The notes beneath the pieces are model-generated. The model saw only the letters and a program-made list of their open reading frames with translations. It had not been told where the DNA came from and made no database searches. Of a stretch of 64,000 bases of DNA, positions 1 through 13,589 are shown piece after piece. Position numbers and translations under genes: made by a program. The stretch covers positions 1 to 64,000 of the forward strand of contig ADNK01003348.1 in NCBI GenBank assembly GCA_000320545.1, read 5' to 3'. This DNA is from Bigelowiella natans CCMP2755 (Eukaryota; Cercozoa; Chlorarachniophyceae). Every line of letters begins with the position of its first letter. Position 1 is the first letter of the stretch.

Positions 1-3000
1 TTCCTGTCGGGACCAGCCCTCACCTTCGGAGGTCTGCTTTCTTATTGATCCTGATTGTGGCGGAAAATCGCGCGTTAACGGCGTCAACCAATGCCCCTAC
101 TCGACGATCGGGAACAAAATGTTGTGCATATGTGGTGATGCATATGTTTGTATAAAATGCATTCTGTTTATGAATTTACTTATCTAGAGCAGATATAGTG
201 TCTGCGAGCGTTTTGTGTATGCGTTATTTGCCTGCGCTTCGCTATTTTTCTCAGAATGAACGTGATGCGCCGCTATCAGGAAGCAACTACCATGCAGTTG
301 TAATTAGCGTGCTTCGAGCCAAAGAGACAGTAGCGCACCGAAGAGCAAACGAGAAAAAGGGAGGGGGGGAGAGGGTATTATAGAAGAAATGGAAGCACAG
401 CTAACACGTAAAGATTAACACATCGTGTACAGCTAGAAACGCCGAATGGTGTATGGCAAAAGGTCATGAACGGTACAGATCTTAACGCAAACTATCTCAA
501 GATTATCCACTGAAAAATCAATATATCTTCTTTACAACATCAGTGCCACTCCTCCTCCCCCCCCCCCTGGCCCCTCCCGGGGGGTTAACATTTACGTTGG
601 CATATTACCGAGGTTGCCACTGCTAGAGGGGTAGCCCCATCAGATCTTCTCGCATGAAGAATCACTTTACTTCTCTTTAAGTTACACTTGAGCTTCCTCG
701 CTATCAACTCTAGGATCTCCACCTGATTTGGAAAGCATTCAATTAGGAAGGAGAGGAGGGGGGTGGGGTTTGTGCGAAACTTAAGCACGGGGTATGTGCT
801 TCGAAGTGTAAAGTTGAAGTGAACGTCTCAAAAATAGCCCCCTGTTCCTACCTCCCTCCCCCCCCCCCCTTGTTTTCCTTGAAGCACCGAATTTGTTTCA
901 CAGGCTGCGTGGAGGCACGTAGAGGACGTATCCTTGCTCACAAGATCCACATCTAAGCGATATATATATATGTTTTCACAAATGTATAGTGTGTACATGA
1001 TATATAATTGTAATAAATTATTGGAAAGAGTGAGTTATTCAGAGCGTCTCCTCACTTATGATACAGTGAGATTTTCATCTCATATGTGTTTTACGTACGC
1101 GCGCCGTGAGCTATTAGCAGGGAGATAAGCGCAATGAGTGCCGACTCCTGTTTGCTTCCTGGATCGTTACACATATAAGGCAGGGGGAGGGGAGGGGGAA
1201 AGGAAGGGAGAGGAAGAGTCGTGAGAACGCCCACGCAACAATGGAACGATAAGTCCAAGCTACTTCTCGTGTAGCAGCTCCTATTTCAGGACAGCACAGC
1301 ATTAGATGCAGAGGCAATTGCTGTAGTATTCCAAATACTACACATAGATACGTGCGTATATTTCCACTAACTTTGACAGAAAGGGATGCAAATTGCCCGC
1401 CCATTGCCTAACCCCCCACCCGTACGTTCTTCCACAAACACTTTACAAAAGATTTGCCGGACGCCCAGTACTGCAAGACCTTTGTCTCTCGCAGCAGCTT
1501 CTTCCTTTCTCCGTCCATTTCTGCGAGCCTTGTGTTTGGATGCGCACCCAACGGCACACATCAGAGGTGTCAACCTGAGGAATTTCGCGCAAAAAACATC
1601 GAATGCACAGGAGCAGCAGCAGCAGCAACAAAGAGCTGAGATACTGAGGTCGTTCGTTCATTGAAGATCACGCAACGTGCATATGACGATTTTGGCCTCA
1701 TTCATCAACGCGAACAATTAAAGATGTTTCCCTTGCTACTTCTTTACGTCTTTCTCCTTTCCATTTCGCAAACAATCAAAAACAAAAACAATGCATGGCG
1801 ATCGCGGCTTTCTCCCCCCCCCCCCCAACCCCCCTACCAATGCTCGTCCCTAGCGTTGACGTCCGCGCCGCTCCGAATGAGAATCTCCGCACAACCTAGG
1901 TGCCCTTGCCCACACGCCTCATGCTATCGTGATATGTCGATGTTGAAGCATATCCGTAAGATACATCAGTCTCATCGTCTAGGTCAGGCATTCATTAACT
2001 AATCGCTGTGTTTACCAAAGGCGTTCTGAGCGTCGACTCCGCTCTTAAGCATGGGTCAGCTAAGTGGAGAGGCATAGTAAAAGCCAAGATATAGAAAGAC
2101 GCGAGGAATCAGCTCATCACACGACGACGTCATGATGACATTGCCCTCCCCCGCCCAGAATGATGTCAAAGCAGACCTTCATATTTCTCAATTAACATCG
2201 TCAGTAGCTCGGTCGCGCCGTATCGACTCGCAGTGTGGATGCAGGATTCCCCTGTCTGCTCAGACACATATCAACGCAAATAAAATGAGAAAGACGCTGA
2301 CATTCAGTTGATATTTTGCAACGATGGCTAGAAACAACACGCGCGGAACTCACGATGCGTCGCAGTAGCAGCCCCTCAATATACTGGATGTGTCCCCAAG
2401 GGAGTCTATCATCGATTCCGTTTGTCACTACCCCTCGTCCCCCCCCCTCTCTATTTTGAATGGAATAAGAAAATCATGACCACAATATCGACGGCATTAG
2501 CATTCGCCCCCTGCTCCAACAGATATTCCGCGATTTCAACCTGGGGAAAACGGAGTAGGCGAGTGCACCACAATCATCAAGTCAGAACTCGAATGTCGTT
2601 GCATCTCAAGCCCCCCCCCCCCCCCAACCTTCCCGCTCCCTTCCCGGCTCTCCATTGTCTCGTTTGATATGGCATTCTGTGATGTATGGAGCCTCGACGG
2701 CCACTACCTTATCGTAGCGCGCGGCGATGCTGAGAGGTGAAGCTTTCATTAGCGGTTGCTGGTCTAGGCTAGCACCAGCTTCTATCAGCTCGATCACGCC
2801 CTCTAAGAACCTGATTTCGAGTCGAAATTGTATGATAATGATGATGATGATGATGTTGATGTACGGACGCGTACACTATCATGGGCGTTTGAGGATGTTG
2901 AAACTCGTGAGAACAACGGCAAATATATAATTCTCGGCCCAGAAAATAGTTGCGGGAGTATGCGGTGAAGGGTGAGTGAGTGTCATTCCGGTCAATTTTC

Positions 3001-3503
3001 CATCAAAAAATGCTCTCTCTGCAGCACACTCGAGCATGCTTTGTCCCACCCCTCGCTAATCGCAACTGAGAGCGCTGTTACTTGCCACCTCCCCTGGCCT
3101 CCTGAGCGTGTGGAAACATAAACGATGAATACCATCTCGAGGCCATCAATTAAAAGAAACGTTACGGAGGAATTCCTTTTTCTATAGCACGACGCAGTCA
3201 TTGTCGTAGAATCTCCCCCCCTCCCCCCCTTCTCATGTTTCCCCACATCCCTCAACACTTACAGAGTTGAAATACTGCGCCTTAATCTATGCAAATATGA
3301 CTTGAAGCGGCAGCACAAAATTACCGAAAACCCCTAAACTTAACAGCGACAGAGCGCCAAGCAGTTTAACACGTTCTGCTCATCGGTTGGTTACCTGGAA
3401 ACGACTCATCGGGAATATATCCATCTGGATGTGCGCCGTATGACAGGAGAATGCGCATACACTCTATCGACCTGCTCACAAAGTTCCAGAGGCGGGTTTG
3501 CAT

Positions 3504-3556
<53 letters not shown>

Positions 3557-4778
3557 GGGGGGAGGGGACAGAGAAAAATTAAGACAGCGAGTCGAAACAC
3601 GCAGGATAGAAGAAATGGAAAGAAGAACTCAAAGCCCATCAAATGCTGTCGATGGAGGCGATAAGAAGAGGGAGAGATGGGGGCGTGAGGGGAGGTAAAC
3701 CGTGCGTATGTAGCCAAGGCCAAAGGACCCATCAGCCTCTTCCGCTCATAAAGGACATCCCGACGATGATAACTGACACTTACAAAAACACAGCGACAAC
3801 GACAACAACAGCAACGAACGTCGTGATTACAATGAATAGAGTGGTTTGGTTGTAAACAGAATACGTGCACCTTCTAGCTTCTTCCGACCCACTTCCGGCC
3901 TCCACGCTGCTTTCGTCATCATGACCAGCAGCAGCGTTGTCGTCATTGCTGTCATCCTCGCTGCCCTCTTCTTGAGTTCTAGTACCCTCGTGGAGTAGCC
4001 TGTGGAGGGGAAGAAATGTAAGGCAACATTGTAACGGGGGGGGGGGGGGGTATGAGACCTATCGAGCCGTTCTTTGCCTAATGCTTCGCACAACACCTAT
4101 CACAGGCAGGAGAACCGTCACAAACAAAGCCGATGAATGTAAACATCCCCACCCCCCCCACCCCCCCACAGCTATAATCGCTATGTACTATAGACAATCA
4201 TGAAGCAGCATGTTGGCAGCAGCAGCAAGCACCTGCAAGGTAGGAGCGTCGCCATTTGCAGCTAGAAGGCCAAAATTATGTTCCCCAACGCACCATAAGC
4301 AACACGTTTTTCAGAATACAGAATATCAGTCTCATCTTCTTCCAACTGTCATCAAATAAGGACATTTCCATATGTATATGTATTTATGTATAAATTGCTT
4401 TGACCTGCAATATGGACGAGGGTGAGCTTTCTCCCGGGTACTGAGGCCTCTACGTTTGCTCTGTTATCGCAAAAACAAGTGACAGAAAACATAAACTTCC
4501 CCATCCAAAGCAGTCATTCCAGACACCCATTATTCAAACATTTCACTGGCACTTGCTCGCGGTGGGAAATGCGCTACTCGTTAGCGTCTATAGCATTTGC
4601 TGCAGTTATATGCGTCATCAGCGACCCGTGCTCGACAAGGACCTCCACGACATCTGCCCTACTCAGCTGCACGGCTTTTGTCAGGGGTGTGTTTCCTGAG
4701 AGGATGAAAAGGTAAAAGGTCGTGTGAGCACAAATATACACCTGATAATGTTCGTATATATTTTTAGCTGTGTACATA

Positions 4779-4847
<69 letters not shown>

Positions 4848-5740
4848 TGTATGCGTGCGTATGTATGCGTGTATGTGTGTGAATCTGACCCTCGTTATCT
4901 GCCTTATCGACGTTAGCACTGTTGTCAAGGAGGATTCGTACTACTTCTGTATGGCCTTGGCGAGCAGCCTTGGAAAGAAAGGCGAAAATACAGAATATGC
5001 TATCTCAACCAGAGCTCTTAGGGCGGAGATTACAAGAAATTGTTCGAGACTGTTCATATTATTATTCCAATTATCTACTGTTACTGTTGTGGTAAGAAGG
5101 TGGTAAAATAAAAGGGGAAACCAACACTTGTTTTATCTCTAAGCTAGGCAAAGACCTCAAACAGAGCAGTCTCTCCTGCGTCATTCATTCGATTCACCTT
5201 TGAAGGGAAGACAAGGTATAGAGCACACACACACGCACGCACACGCACACGCATCCACAGTCAGTGAGACTCTCAGAAGGATCAGAGTGAAAGAAAAGGA
5301 AGAAAGATAGATGGAGAGAGCTGCAGATGAAATGTGCAGAGGAAGCATGCTTTCCCATCTTCAGTGTACTGACATGACTACAGTAGTATTGCCTTGAAAA
5401 TCAGCGCACAAACAAGGACAACGGGAAATCAAAGACCACCCAATCAACCCACACCTCGAATTTCGCGTGAGCTACCCCATTCTTCGCCAACAGGTGTTGG
5501 ATCTCTCGAATATCCCCTCTTGACGCTGCAATATGCAGAGGTGTCCTACCGAACACGCCTATTTCTACTGGCGACGGTCTGCCCCCTTCTTCTACTGGTC
5601 TAGCAGTCTCTTCTCTCGCGCCATCACTGATGTTGAGGGCACGCATCCCTTCGCAGTTCGACGTCTGCGTGTGCTGCTGAGAGCAAAAAGTCAGGACGTG
5701 CAGATAATCGTCTCCGCCTTTGCATCCATCTCTCTCTCTT

Positions 5741-5787
<47 letters not shown>

Positions 5788-6206
5788 GTATCTATCTATG
5801 TATCTATCTATCTACCTATCTCTTCCCTTCCCACCCCCATCGTCGTGTTTCCTTTCATTTACACCCCCCTCGTATCTCCTCTCCCTTCATATTCCGCAGG
5901 TCAATCGAAAAGTCGTGTGGGGCAGACCAGAGCCTCAGCCGTTGCCGATGAGAAACCGCCGCGTTTGTTCATCAGGAATGGCCACTTTTGACTAGCCAAT
6001 CGAGTATCATAATGTTTCCCCTCGCTTCCAGCCCCCATCGCTGATCGACGTCTATTCCTCCGAGCCAGGCCTTCGCCCACCCTCCCTGCAGGGAAGGCCA
6101 GCCAACAGGAACACAAAAGAGAGAAGAGCATGACAGTTATAAGCCAACGCGTCCGATTTTCATGGTTGCGGCGGGGGCGCAGTGTCCCGCTGCGGCAAGC
6201 CGCCAT
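1..6206 (-). CDS. Ankyrin-repeat protein with N-terminal signal sequence (multi-exon, 3' end outside window)
   Basis: Exons read on the minus strand. The first coding stretch (6206 down to about 5905) has a hydrophobic segment, MLFSLLCSCWLAFPA, that looks like a signal peptide or anchor. Exon 5676-5455 holds a canonical ankyrin start (RTPLHIAASRGD). The exon starting at 4695 continues with NTPLTKAVQLSRADVVEVL. Then come an acidic linker exon (about 3999-3873), 3471-3395 (ECMRILLSYGAHPD), and 2810-2708 joined in phase to 2540 (the joint reads DKVEIAEYLLEQGANANA, a textbook repeat). Further pieces are 2354 upward (HIQYIEGLLLRR), 1574-1447 (LTPLMCAVGCASKH), 722-609 (GATPLAVAT) and probably about 90-36. 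Ankyrin repeats bind partner proteins; the ligand is unknown. The junction between 5455 and 4695 fits the 33-residue register but needs a one-base shift from the obvious GT donor, so the model is incomplete. Identity as an ankyrin protein is firm; exon borders are partly inferred. Confidence 0.75.
4786..4851. repeat. Compound microsatellite (CT)n(GT)n in an ankyrin-gene intron
   Basis: An uninterrupted CT run passes directly into a GT run. It is typical of many introns in this window. Confidence 0.95.
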
Positions 6207-7103
6207 GAGTCGTCGCCGCCGCCCCCCTGTGCTCTCAGCTGGAACTTCGGGGCGAGGTTTCTGTTAGGATGTGCGCGATTTGAAAAAAGTGGCTTGCAAA
6301 ATGCGTAAAGAACACGACCGATTTCCCATGTCGCACGGTCAAAATCCAGGGGAAATCATCTCGCGGAACGGCTTGCCGGATCGATCTCAAGACTAGGTTT
6401 GCCGAGATCCGGCAAGGAAACGCTGGAGCACTCCGGGAGCGGCAGGAAGTATTTGTTGTCGCATGCCACGAATCCTCTGTTTGTTAGGATTTTCGTCGTG
6501 GTATTTTATGCGAAATCGGCAAGCTGTTATCTCATATTTGTTTCCCTTTCTGAATGCTCTGCGTGCTCCCCCTGGAGACAAGAGCTCATGTTTACGGGAG
6601 CATTTCCCCGTGATGCGGGAGCGTTCTTGGATATAGATCTCATCGGCAACGCGTTTCGAGCTTCTTCCGGCGATTAAATCTAATCCCCACCCCCTCGCCT
6701 TCTCCGCTCAGCTGCGCCACCCGCTTTCGCCTGCATTTTTTCTGGTTTCGGTTCTTCTCATGTCGGACATCCGACGAGAAGAGAGGAGCAGATGAGAGTT
6801 TTTCAATCCCATCTCTTGGTCTTTTCGAGTGTATCCATAATATCTTCTCTCTTACATTGTTTCCTACTTGGTTGCTATGCGAAACCTGAAGGAGAGGGAG
6901 GGGGACCGCACGGGATTCGGAGGAAGACCTGCCAGGAATGTGTATATGCCAGCTCGATATACAATACAAGACGAAGGTTTTTTGAGAACAACGCCTCGTA
7001 TTGTCGTAACTTCATCCTCCCCCCGCCTCCTTATCCTATCAAGAATGCTCCCATAAACCACATTAAACCTGCTAATTTCTCCATGTGCAAACGTGTTAAT
7101 AAA
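6207..7103. other. Divergent intergenic/5' region between ankyrin gene and SAM-ABC-F gene
   Basis: The minus-strand ankyrin gene starts at about 6206 and the first exon I can assign to the plus-strand SAM-ABC-F gene begins near 7104. The start codon and any first exon of the latter must lie in this stretch, but none could be fixed: the open frames around 6400-6680 and 6870-7050 match nothing I know. No TATA box or other promoter element is obvious. Confidence 0.4.
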
Positions 7104-7756
7104 CAGTGGGCAGCAGGGCAATTTAATCGTCGGGGTGCAAGGTGGGGGTAAGAAGAACAAGAACAAAAAGAACAAGGCTCTGGAGTTCTTCAGCGATGAT
7201 GACCACGTAGTAGTAGTAGCAGTAGTAGTGGTACTAGTAGTAGTAGTAGCACCAGTATGTGCAAGCTGGCAAAGAGCGACATCACAAAATATTAATTTTC
7301 ATGGTAATAATAAATATATTACACACATGCAGCGCGCGTGTTGGCGTGTTGGAGCCAGTTGCATGGATATCATATGCTGGTGTGAGCGTATAGATGGCAG
7401 GTGTCTTTCATACGCTTCAGACCTCCAGAGATATCTTATTGACAACAACGAAAATTAAGCTCAATACTGATGTGAAGAATGCGACAAAATCAGGAGCTCG
7501 ATTCACCACACGACAACGCGTCTAGGCAGCAGCACCAACAACAACAGCGAGCCCAAGAGCAGCTGAAGAAGCCACGACGCCGGGCTCTCAAGGAAAAGGT
7601 GTAGGAGCCGGGCTTGAAAATAATAGAGTGTGCGGTGTAGGAAAGTAGCAAGAGAGTCCAGAACGACACAACAACAACAACAACGACAACAACAACCAAC
7701 ATCATCATAGGGTATAAATAGATATTTGGTGTCACGAAGAAACAGATAATAGCTAA

Positions 7757-7809
<53 letters not shown>

Positions 7810-7904
7810 CACACAGAAGGGGGGGGGGTTGATTTAGGCTGAATGCTTTGTTTCCCTCATGGATACAGCCGAAGGGAGTACCAGGACAGAAGAAAGAATT
7901 CGTT

Positions 7905-7946
<42 letters not shown>

Positions 7947-7977
7947 TTCTCTCTATCTGTTTTTGTGCTCCCTCAAT

Positions 7978-8011
<34 letters not shown>

Positions 8012-9269
8012 GTGCTCGTGTGTTCCCCTTCCCCCCCCCTTTTCCAATTGTGCGTTTTTCGAGCCACGTAAACACGAACCTCACTTAGCGCCCCCCAGAA
8101 AGCACAGGAATGTTTGTTGTGTGGTTGTTCTCGTTGCTGTTGCGTGTCGCTGTTGCGGCAAACTCGTCAGCCGAAGAACTTCAAGGGGGCGGCGGTGAAA
8201 AAGAACCAGTGGACACCAAAGCGTCAGAAGGCATCAGCTGCGGATAAGGTGAAACACCCGTTCTAGTACCCACATCCCCTGCTATTGACTCCATTCCTCT
8301 TCTTCATTCTCCGGGCTCAACCTCACCCCATTTTCCGTCCATCTCCTCCTCCTCCTGCGCCTCACCCCCGCCCGCATGTCCCAGGACGCTGGCGACGATG
8401 TTGAGCTGGAGGAGTTCGGAGGAGGGGGGAGGGAGCGAGAGGGCCGGCATCGGCGTCAGCGTCGGTCAGCTGAAACAAGCTCGAGCTCATCTGACGAAGA
8501 AAAACCAGATGGGCAGAAAGATCGCAGCAGCAGAGACGGCGAGGGCATTCGTAGCGAAAGGATAGAGCCGAGCACCTCATTCAAGCCATCATCCGCGGCG
8601 GTGGGGAGGGGGGTGCAGACTGGTGGGATGGGTCGTGGCAGCAGTAGCCGCCCCCGCGCTGATAGCTACGACGATAGCGGAGGAGGGGCTGGGAGAGGGG
8701 CAGATTCACACGGTTCTGAAGGTAATGACACCAACGATGGCCAAGGATACGGGGAAGAAGACCAGAGGGACTGTGGGGTGAGCGATGACGATAATGGTGA
8801 TGCTGATGATGCGGCGCAGGATTGTGCCGCTGGCGACGTTGTCGGTGTCGGCCAAGAGGGAGACGAAGGGGAGAAGGGGGAGGGGGAGGGGGAAGCTGTT
8901 GCGAATAAGAGAACCGCCGATTATAGTAGTCATAGCACCCATCCAAAGCCCCGACAGCCGTCCTCTTCACATCTGCCTAGCACCCCCCCCCCGAACGAAC
9001 AAGCAGTCCCCATGCCCACGACGGGGGGGGACCCACTGCAACATCTCCGCTCTCTCAGCTCTGCCTACGGCATCTCTGAAGAGGTATTCCGTGTTCTCGA
9101 AGGAGAGGGGCTAGCAGACGACGATCTCCAAGCTCTCGAGGTGATATCGCATGATGTCATACACAATATTATATGTGCATATATGATACATATATAATAC
9201 TATCTTAGCATCGTTGCCACCTGTCATCGCGGTAACACAGCCCTCATTTGTCACGATGCAATTGTGTGG

Positions 9270-9322
<53 letters not shown>

Positions 9323-10535
9323 TTTGTGCGTCGGTCTCTATGTTACTCATGGTTCGTGGAAGGCAAGCGAGATCGAGGAGTTAGGGGTGTCAAGTGAGCA
9401 AGCGACGCTCATCGTGCGGGCAGTGAGGGGAGGACAAGTTCCGACCACCAACAGTCCTGACTCGGGGGGTGGGGCTTCCAAGGTTCACCGACGCATGCGT
9501 GTGTGCCTTCACTCGTTTCGAATGAGGACGTGCACATTATTTCCAAAAAATAAAATCGACGACGATAATATTGCACGCTCCGCGACTGCCCGGGGAAGCA
9601 AATACGACGGGGCAACGATCGAAGTGCTGAAAATGGAGAGGCAGGCCAATATTCTGCCCATCCATTATCTTTCGATTACTGTGATCCAATACGACACGGC
9701 CATTGCGCCTTGTGTCTCATATTTGCAACTTCTAGCATGCATTTACAATATATATATATATATATATATATTGTGTGTGTGTGTATACTTGTGTGGGTTG
9801 TGCGTGTTTGTGTGTATTTTTGTGCAGCTTTCTCGCCTGCGAGCGCTTGCAGATGAGTTTCGAATAGACGAGGAGACGATAGTCAAGCTTGAGATGGAAG
9901 GTGTTGCTGCTACTGCTTGCGACTTGTTTACTATTCAAAAGTCCTCTAGTTATCGAGTGAGGAAGAAGAGTACGTGTAGAGAGGGAGGGAGAGGATCAGG
10001 GTTGGAAAGGCCCGTGATGTTTGCCTTCAATTTCTTTTGTCAGAGAGATGATGAAAAAAAGGTTATGCGTGAGAGACAGAACCGTCACTTGCATGTGGGC
10101 GTGTGATGCAGGTCTTGACGAAAACGACCTCTCTGAAATGGACAAATCGGACTACAAAGATCTCGGCATAAAGCTCGGTCAGGCCCTTCGCCTGCTCAAA
10201 GCCTCGAAGGCGATGATGGCAGCAGCTGCTCAAGCAGTACCGCAACAACAACAAAAAGCAACACCAAGCGAGAGCCGCCGCGGCGAGAGTGGCGAGCTGA
10301 AAAACGCTGAAAAGCAGGCGGTTACTCCTGCTCCGACACAGCAGCCTACCATGTCGCCGACGCCGCTCCCAACGCCCTCTCCCACGCCTCAACCGACAAC
10401 GACTCCGGAGCCTACGCGTTCTCCCACCCGGCCGCGTCCACTTTTCGAGAAGATGCAGGGCGTGTGGGAGTCTGTCGATGTGGGTGGCCTTCGTTGTTGT
10501 TTGATTGATATTGATGATGTGTGGTGTATATATAA

Positions 10536-10569
<34 letters not shown>

Positions 10570-11065
10570 CTGTTACTGCTATTTTGTCGATTCTGAATCG
10601 TGGTGTTAGAACGAGAATAGTTAATGACGATAGTCTTGGTGGAGGTGGGAGCTGCAGATGGTAGGAGGTGAAGGATATAATCGGTGGTATTTTTTGCCAG
10701 GGGTCAATACACAAGCTTGATGCCGACGGAAATGTCTGTTCTGCTGATGAGGAGAAGAAAAGCGTCAGCTCAGCGTGGGGTTGTCTCAAGGCCGCTTCCA
10801 TTCCGAAACAACAGTAATGCATCTTGTTTTGGTGAAAATTGCGTATTATCACCCGCTTTCATGAATGCGAGCACTGGGGTGGAGTACAGTATCTCTTCTC
10901 CCCTGCATCGTTTTTAATTGCACTTGTAAATTACACTTCCTTTTTTTGGTGCGGTACGGACACCAAGCAGGATCTCAACCGCCCGCTCTCGGTCTCTAGC
11001 GGTGCAATCAGGCGGCATCTTAACAGTAAACATGACCGTCTTCGGAGACGACGGTGTCTACACAG

Positions 11066-11104
<39 letters not shown>

Positions 11105-12041
11105 TTATACATAATCCGAGCAGCTTAAGCACTCCTGTGCATTCTAAAGCGCCTCTCTCCCTCCCTCCCTCACGCATCTATTTCTGATTTAAAAATAACC
11201 AAAAGGTTGGGATGGAAGTGGTCAAGCGGGGGAGGCAGGACGCCATTGTACTGCAGCTTCTCTGGAGCGATGGTGAAGTTCTTTTTGATGATACACATAA
11301 CAACGTTTAAATGACCGCACAGCACGCCCATGTGTCGGTTTATTGGACATCCAACGGCTTCGAATTTCATCGCTGTATCCGTCTACATCTGACATATCGT
11401 CGTCTCGATGCTTCTCTGTTCTTCCAGGAGACAAGTGGACCATGCGCCCCCCCGATGAGGACAAAAGCACGGCAGCAGGAAAAGGCGCGGGGGGGGTCGG
11501 CGCCGTGGCAGACATGATGGACAAAATGATGAGTAGATCTTCCAAGAAAAGTAACCGTGCATTCGTTCTGTTTGCCTTGTTTTTCATTTCGTCAAATAGT
11601 ATCATCATAGGCACTAGAATATACCCCCACATTTTGTACAACTTCCCGTCTTTCCTCGCCCCCCTCCCCTCCCCTTTTCTGGCTTATCAAACTCGGATGT
11701 GTTTTTACATCATTTAGAAAACAAAGCGGAAGGAGAGAGCGGGGGGGTGGATAAGGCCTCATCAGCGTATCAACAAAAGACAAGACAGAAGTCAGCTTCA
11801 TCGAAAGGTGAAGTGCCATAGTTTTAAAACATGATAATGGCTAAATTGCTCGCCTTCTCTCTCTCTCTCTCTCTCTCTCACTCTCTCTCTCTCTCTTTGC
11901 CTCGACGTTATCTTTACTAAATAGAAGCAGCTAGTAGCCTCGAAAAGGACCGAGACGGTGGGCGCGTGACGCTCGATGGGCTGATACACGAACTTGACCG
12001 CAAAATCCTCCTGTTCGTGCCTCGATGATGACGACGACGAC

Positions 12042-12076
<35 letters not shown>

Positions 12077-12217
12077 CCATGACAATCGTGATGATGATGA
12101 CTACAATGATAACGATGATAATGATGGTAATGATAATTAATAATAATAATAATAATAATAGCAGCAGTGGTGCTGATGATGATGGCGATGACAACCCCAA
12201 GCTCGCATGTATGTGTA

Positions 12218-12256
<39 letters not shown>

Positions 12257-12751
12257 ACGAGCGTGCTTCTACTACTTGAGCATATGATCACCGCAATCCA
12301 ACCATCCATCCGCCCATCCATCTATCCACCGCCCTTCCTTCCTTCAGGGAGAAAAAGAACAGAGACCGTATCAACCGAATAGCCGCCGCGCAGGCGTCTG
12401 GCACTCCGCACTCTATTCCCAACGTGAAAAAGACGGCTAAGCAAGGCAGTTCTCCATCAACGCAAGGGACCGGAAACGGTAGCAACCTATCCTCCTTCTC
12501 CTCTCCTCCCCCCCCTCCTCTTCCTCCCGGCAGTGTTGTGGAGGAAGAGGCAGGTGGCGAGAGGAAATTAAAGAAGAAGAAGAAAACGAAGAAGACTGGT
12601 GATGACGATGATCGGCCCCCCTCTTTGCTCGATGGAATGAGGGCTTTGGGACTTGGCTCCAGAACAGCCGCTGACGACGAGGAAGGGGGGGAGGAGAAAG
12701 GGAAAATCAAGATGCAGCAGAATAAATCTGGCAGCCTAGAAATCGCAGGTG

Positions 12752-12788
<37 letters not shown>

Positions 12789-13131
12789 ATCACACACGCA
12801 CAGGCGAAAGCGTGAGTAGTACGTGCAATTGCTCAGCTCTGTGCCAAATGAAACATACCGTGCATGCTATTCATGTAATGTGATGAAATTCAAAGATACG
12901 GCGGAGGCGATGAGGCTAGGGAGAAAGGAGCGAATCGTCCGTGAAAAGGCGCTCGAGGAAAAAAGGCGCCGCGCAGAGATGCTGAAGGCATCGAAGGAGT
13001 CCCTCAGCGCGTCGTGGGGAGGAGACACAAATGTGCGATGAACATCTTGAAAATCGATGATAGAAATTCTGCTCTGATATGCGCATGTGAGGGGGAATAT
13101 AAGAAATATGTGCACACACACACACACACCC

Positions 13132-13162
<31 letters not shown>

Positions 13163-13555
13163 CTTACTCACTGGAAACGAATCTTTCGAATCCTCCGTGG
13201 CAGAGATCCCACCGAACACCAAATCGATAATTCGGCGACGAATTTGCTAAAACCAACGATGATGCTTTGCAATGCGTAGGCTGACCCCATGGCGAAGCAA
13301 GTGAAGGTTGAGACGCTAACTCTCTCGGCTGGGGAGAAGGTCAGTAGTAGTGATTTCCGTGCAAATGTCCAAAGCTATTTGTTTAGCATGCTTTCTCCGA
13401 TGCGCTGTCACGCTCATGCAAGGGCGCGCGTCCATTGAATGGGCTGTTTTTGTTTGCTTTGGCGAGCCAGGTACTTCTTTCTGAGTGCAGGCTGAATTTG
13501 CTGTGCGAGCGGGGATTCCGGTACGATGAGCGATGAGAATGGCGTCGATGTTGAT

Positions 13556-13589
<34 letters not shown>

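Noticed and set aside
3498-3698. Open frame made of Arg-Glu repeats
   Set aside because: It is a (GA)n microsatellite read in frame; the many similar Leu-Ser, Thr-His, Val-Cys and Ile-Tyr frames across the window are the same artefact.
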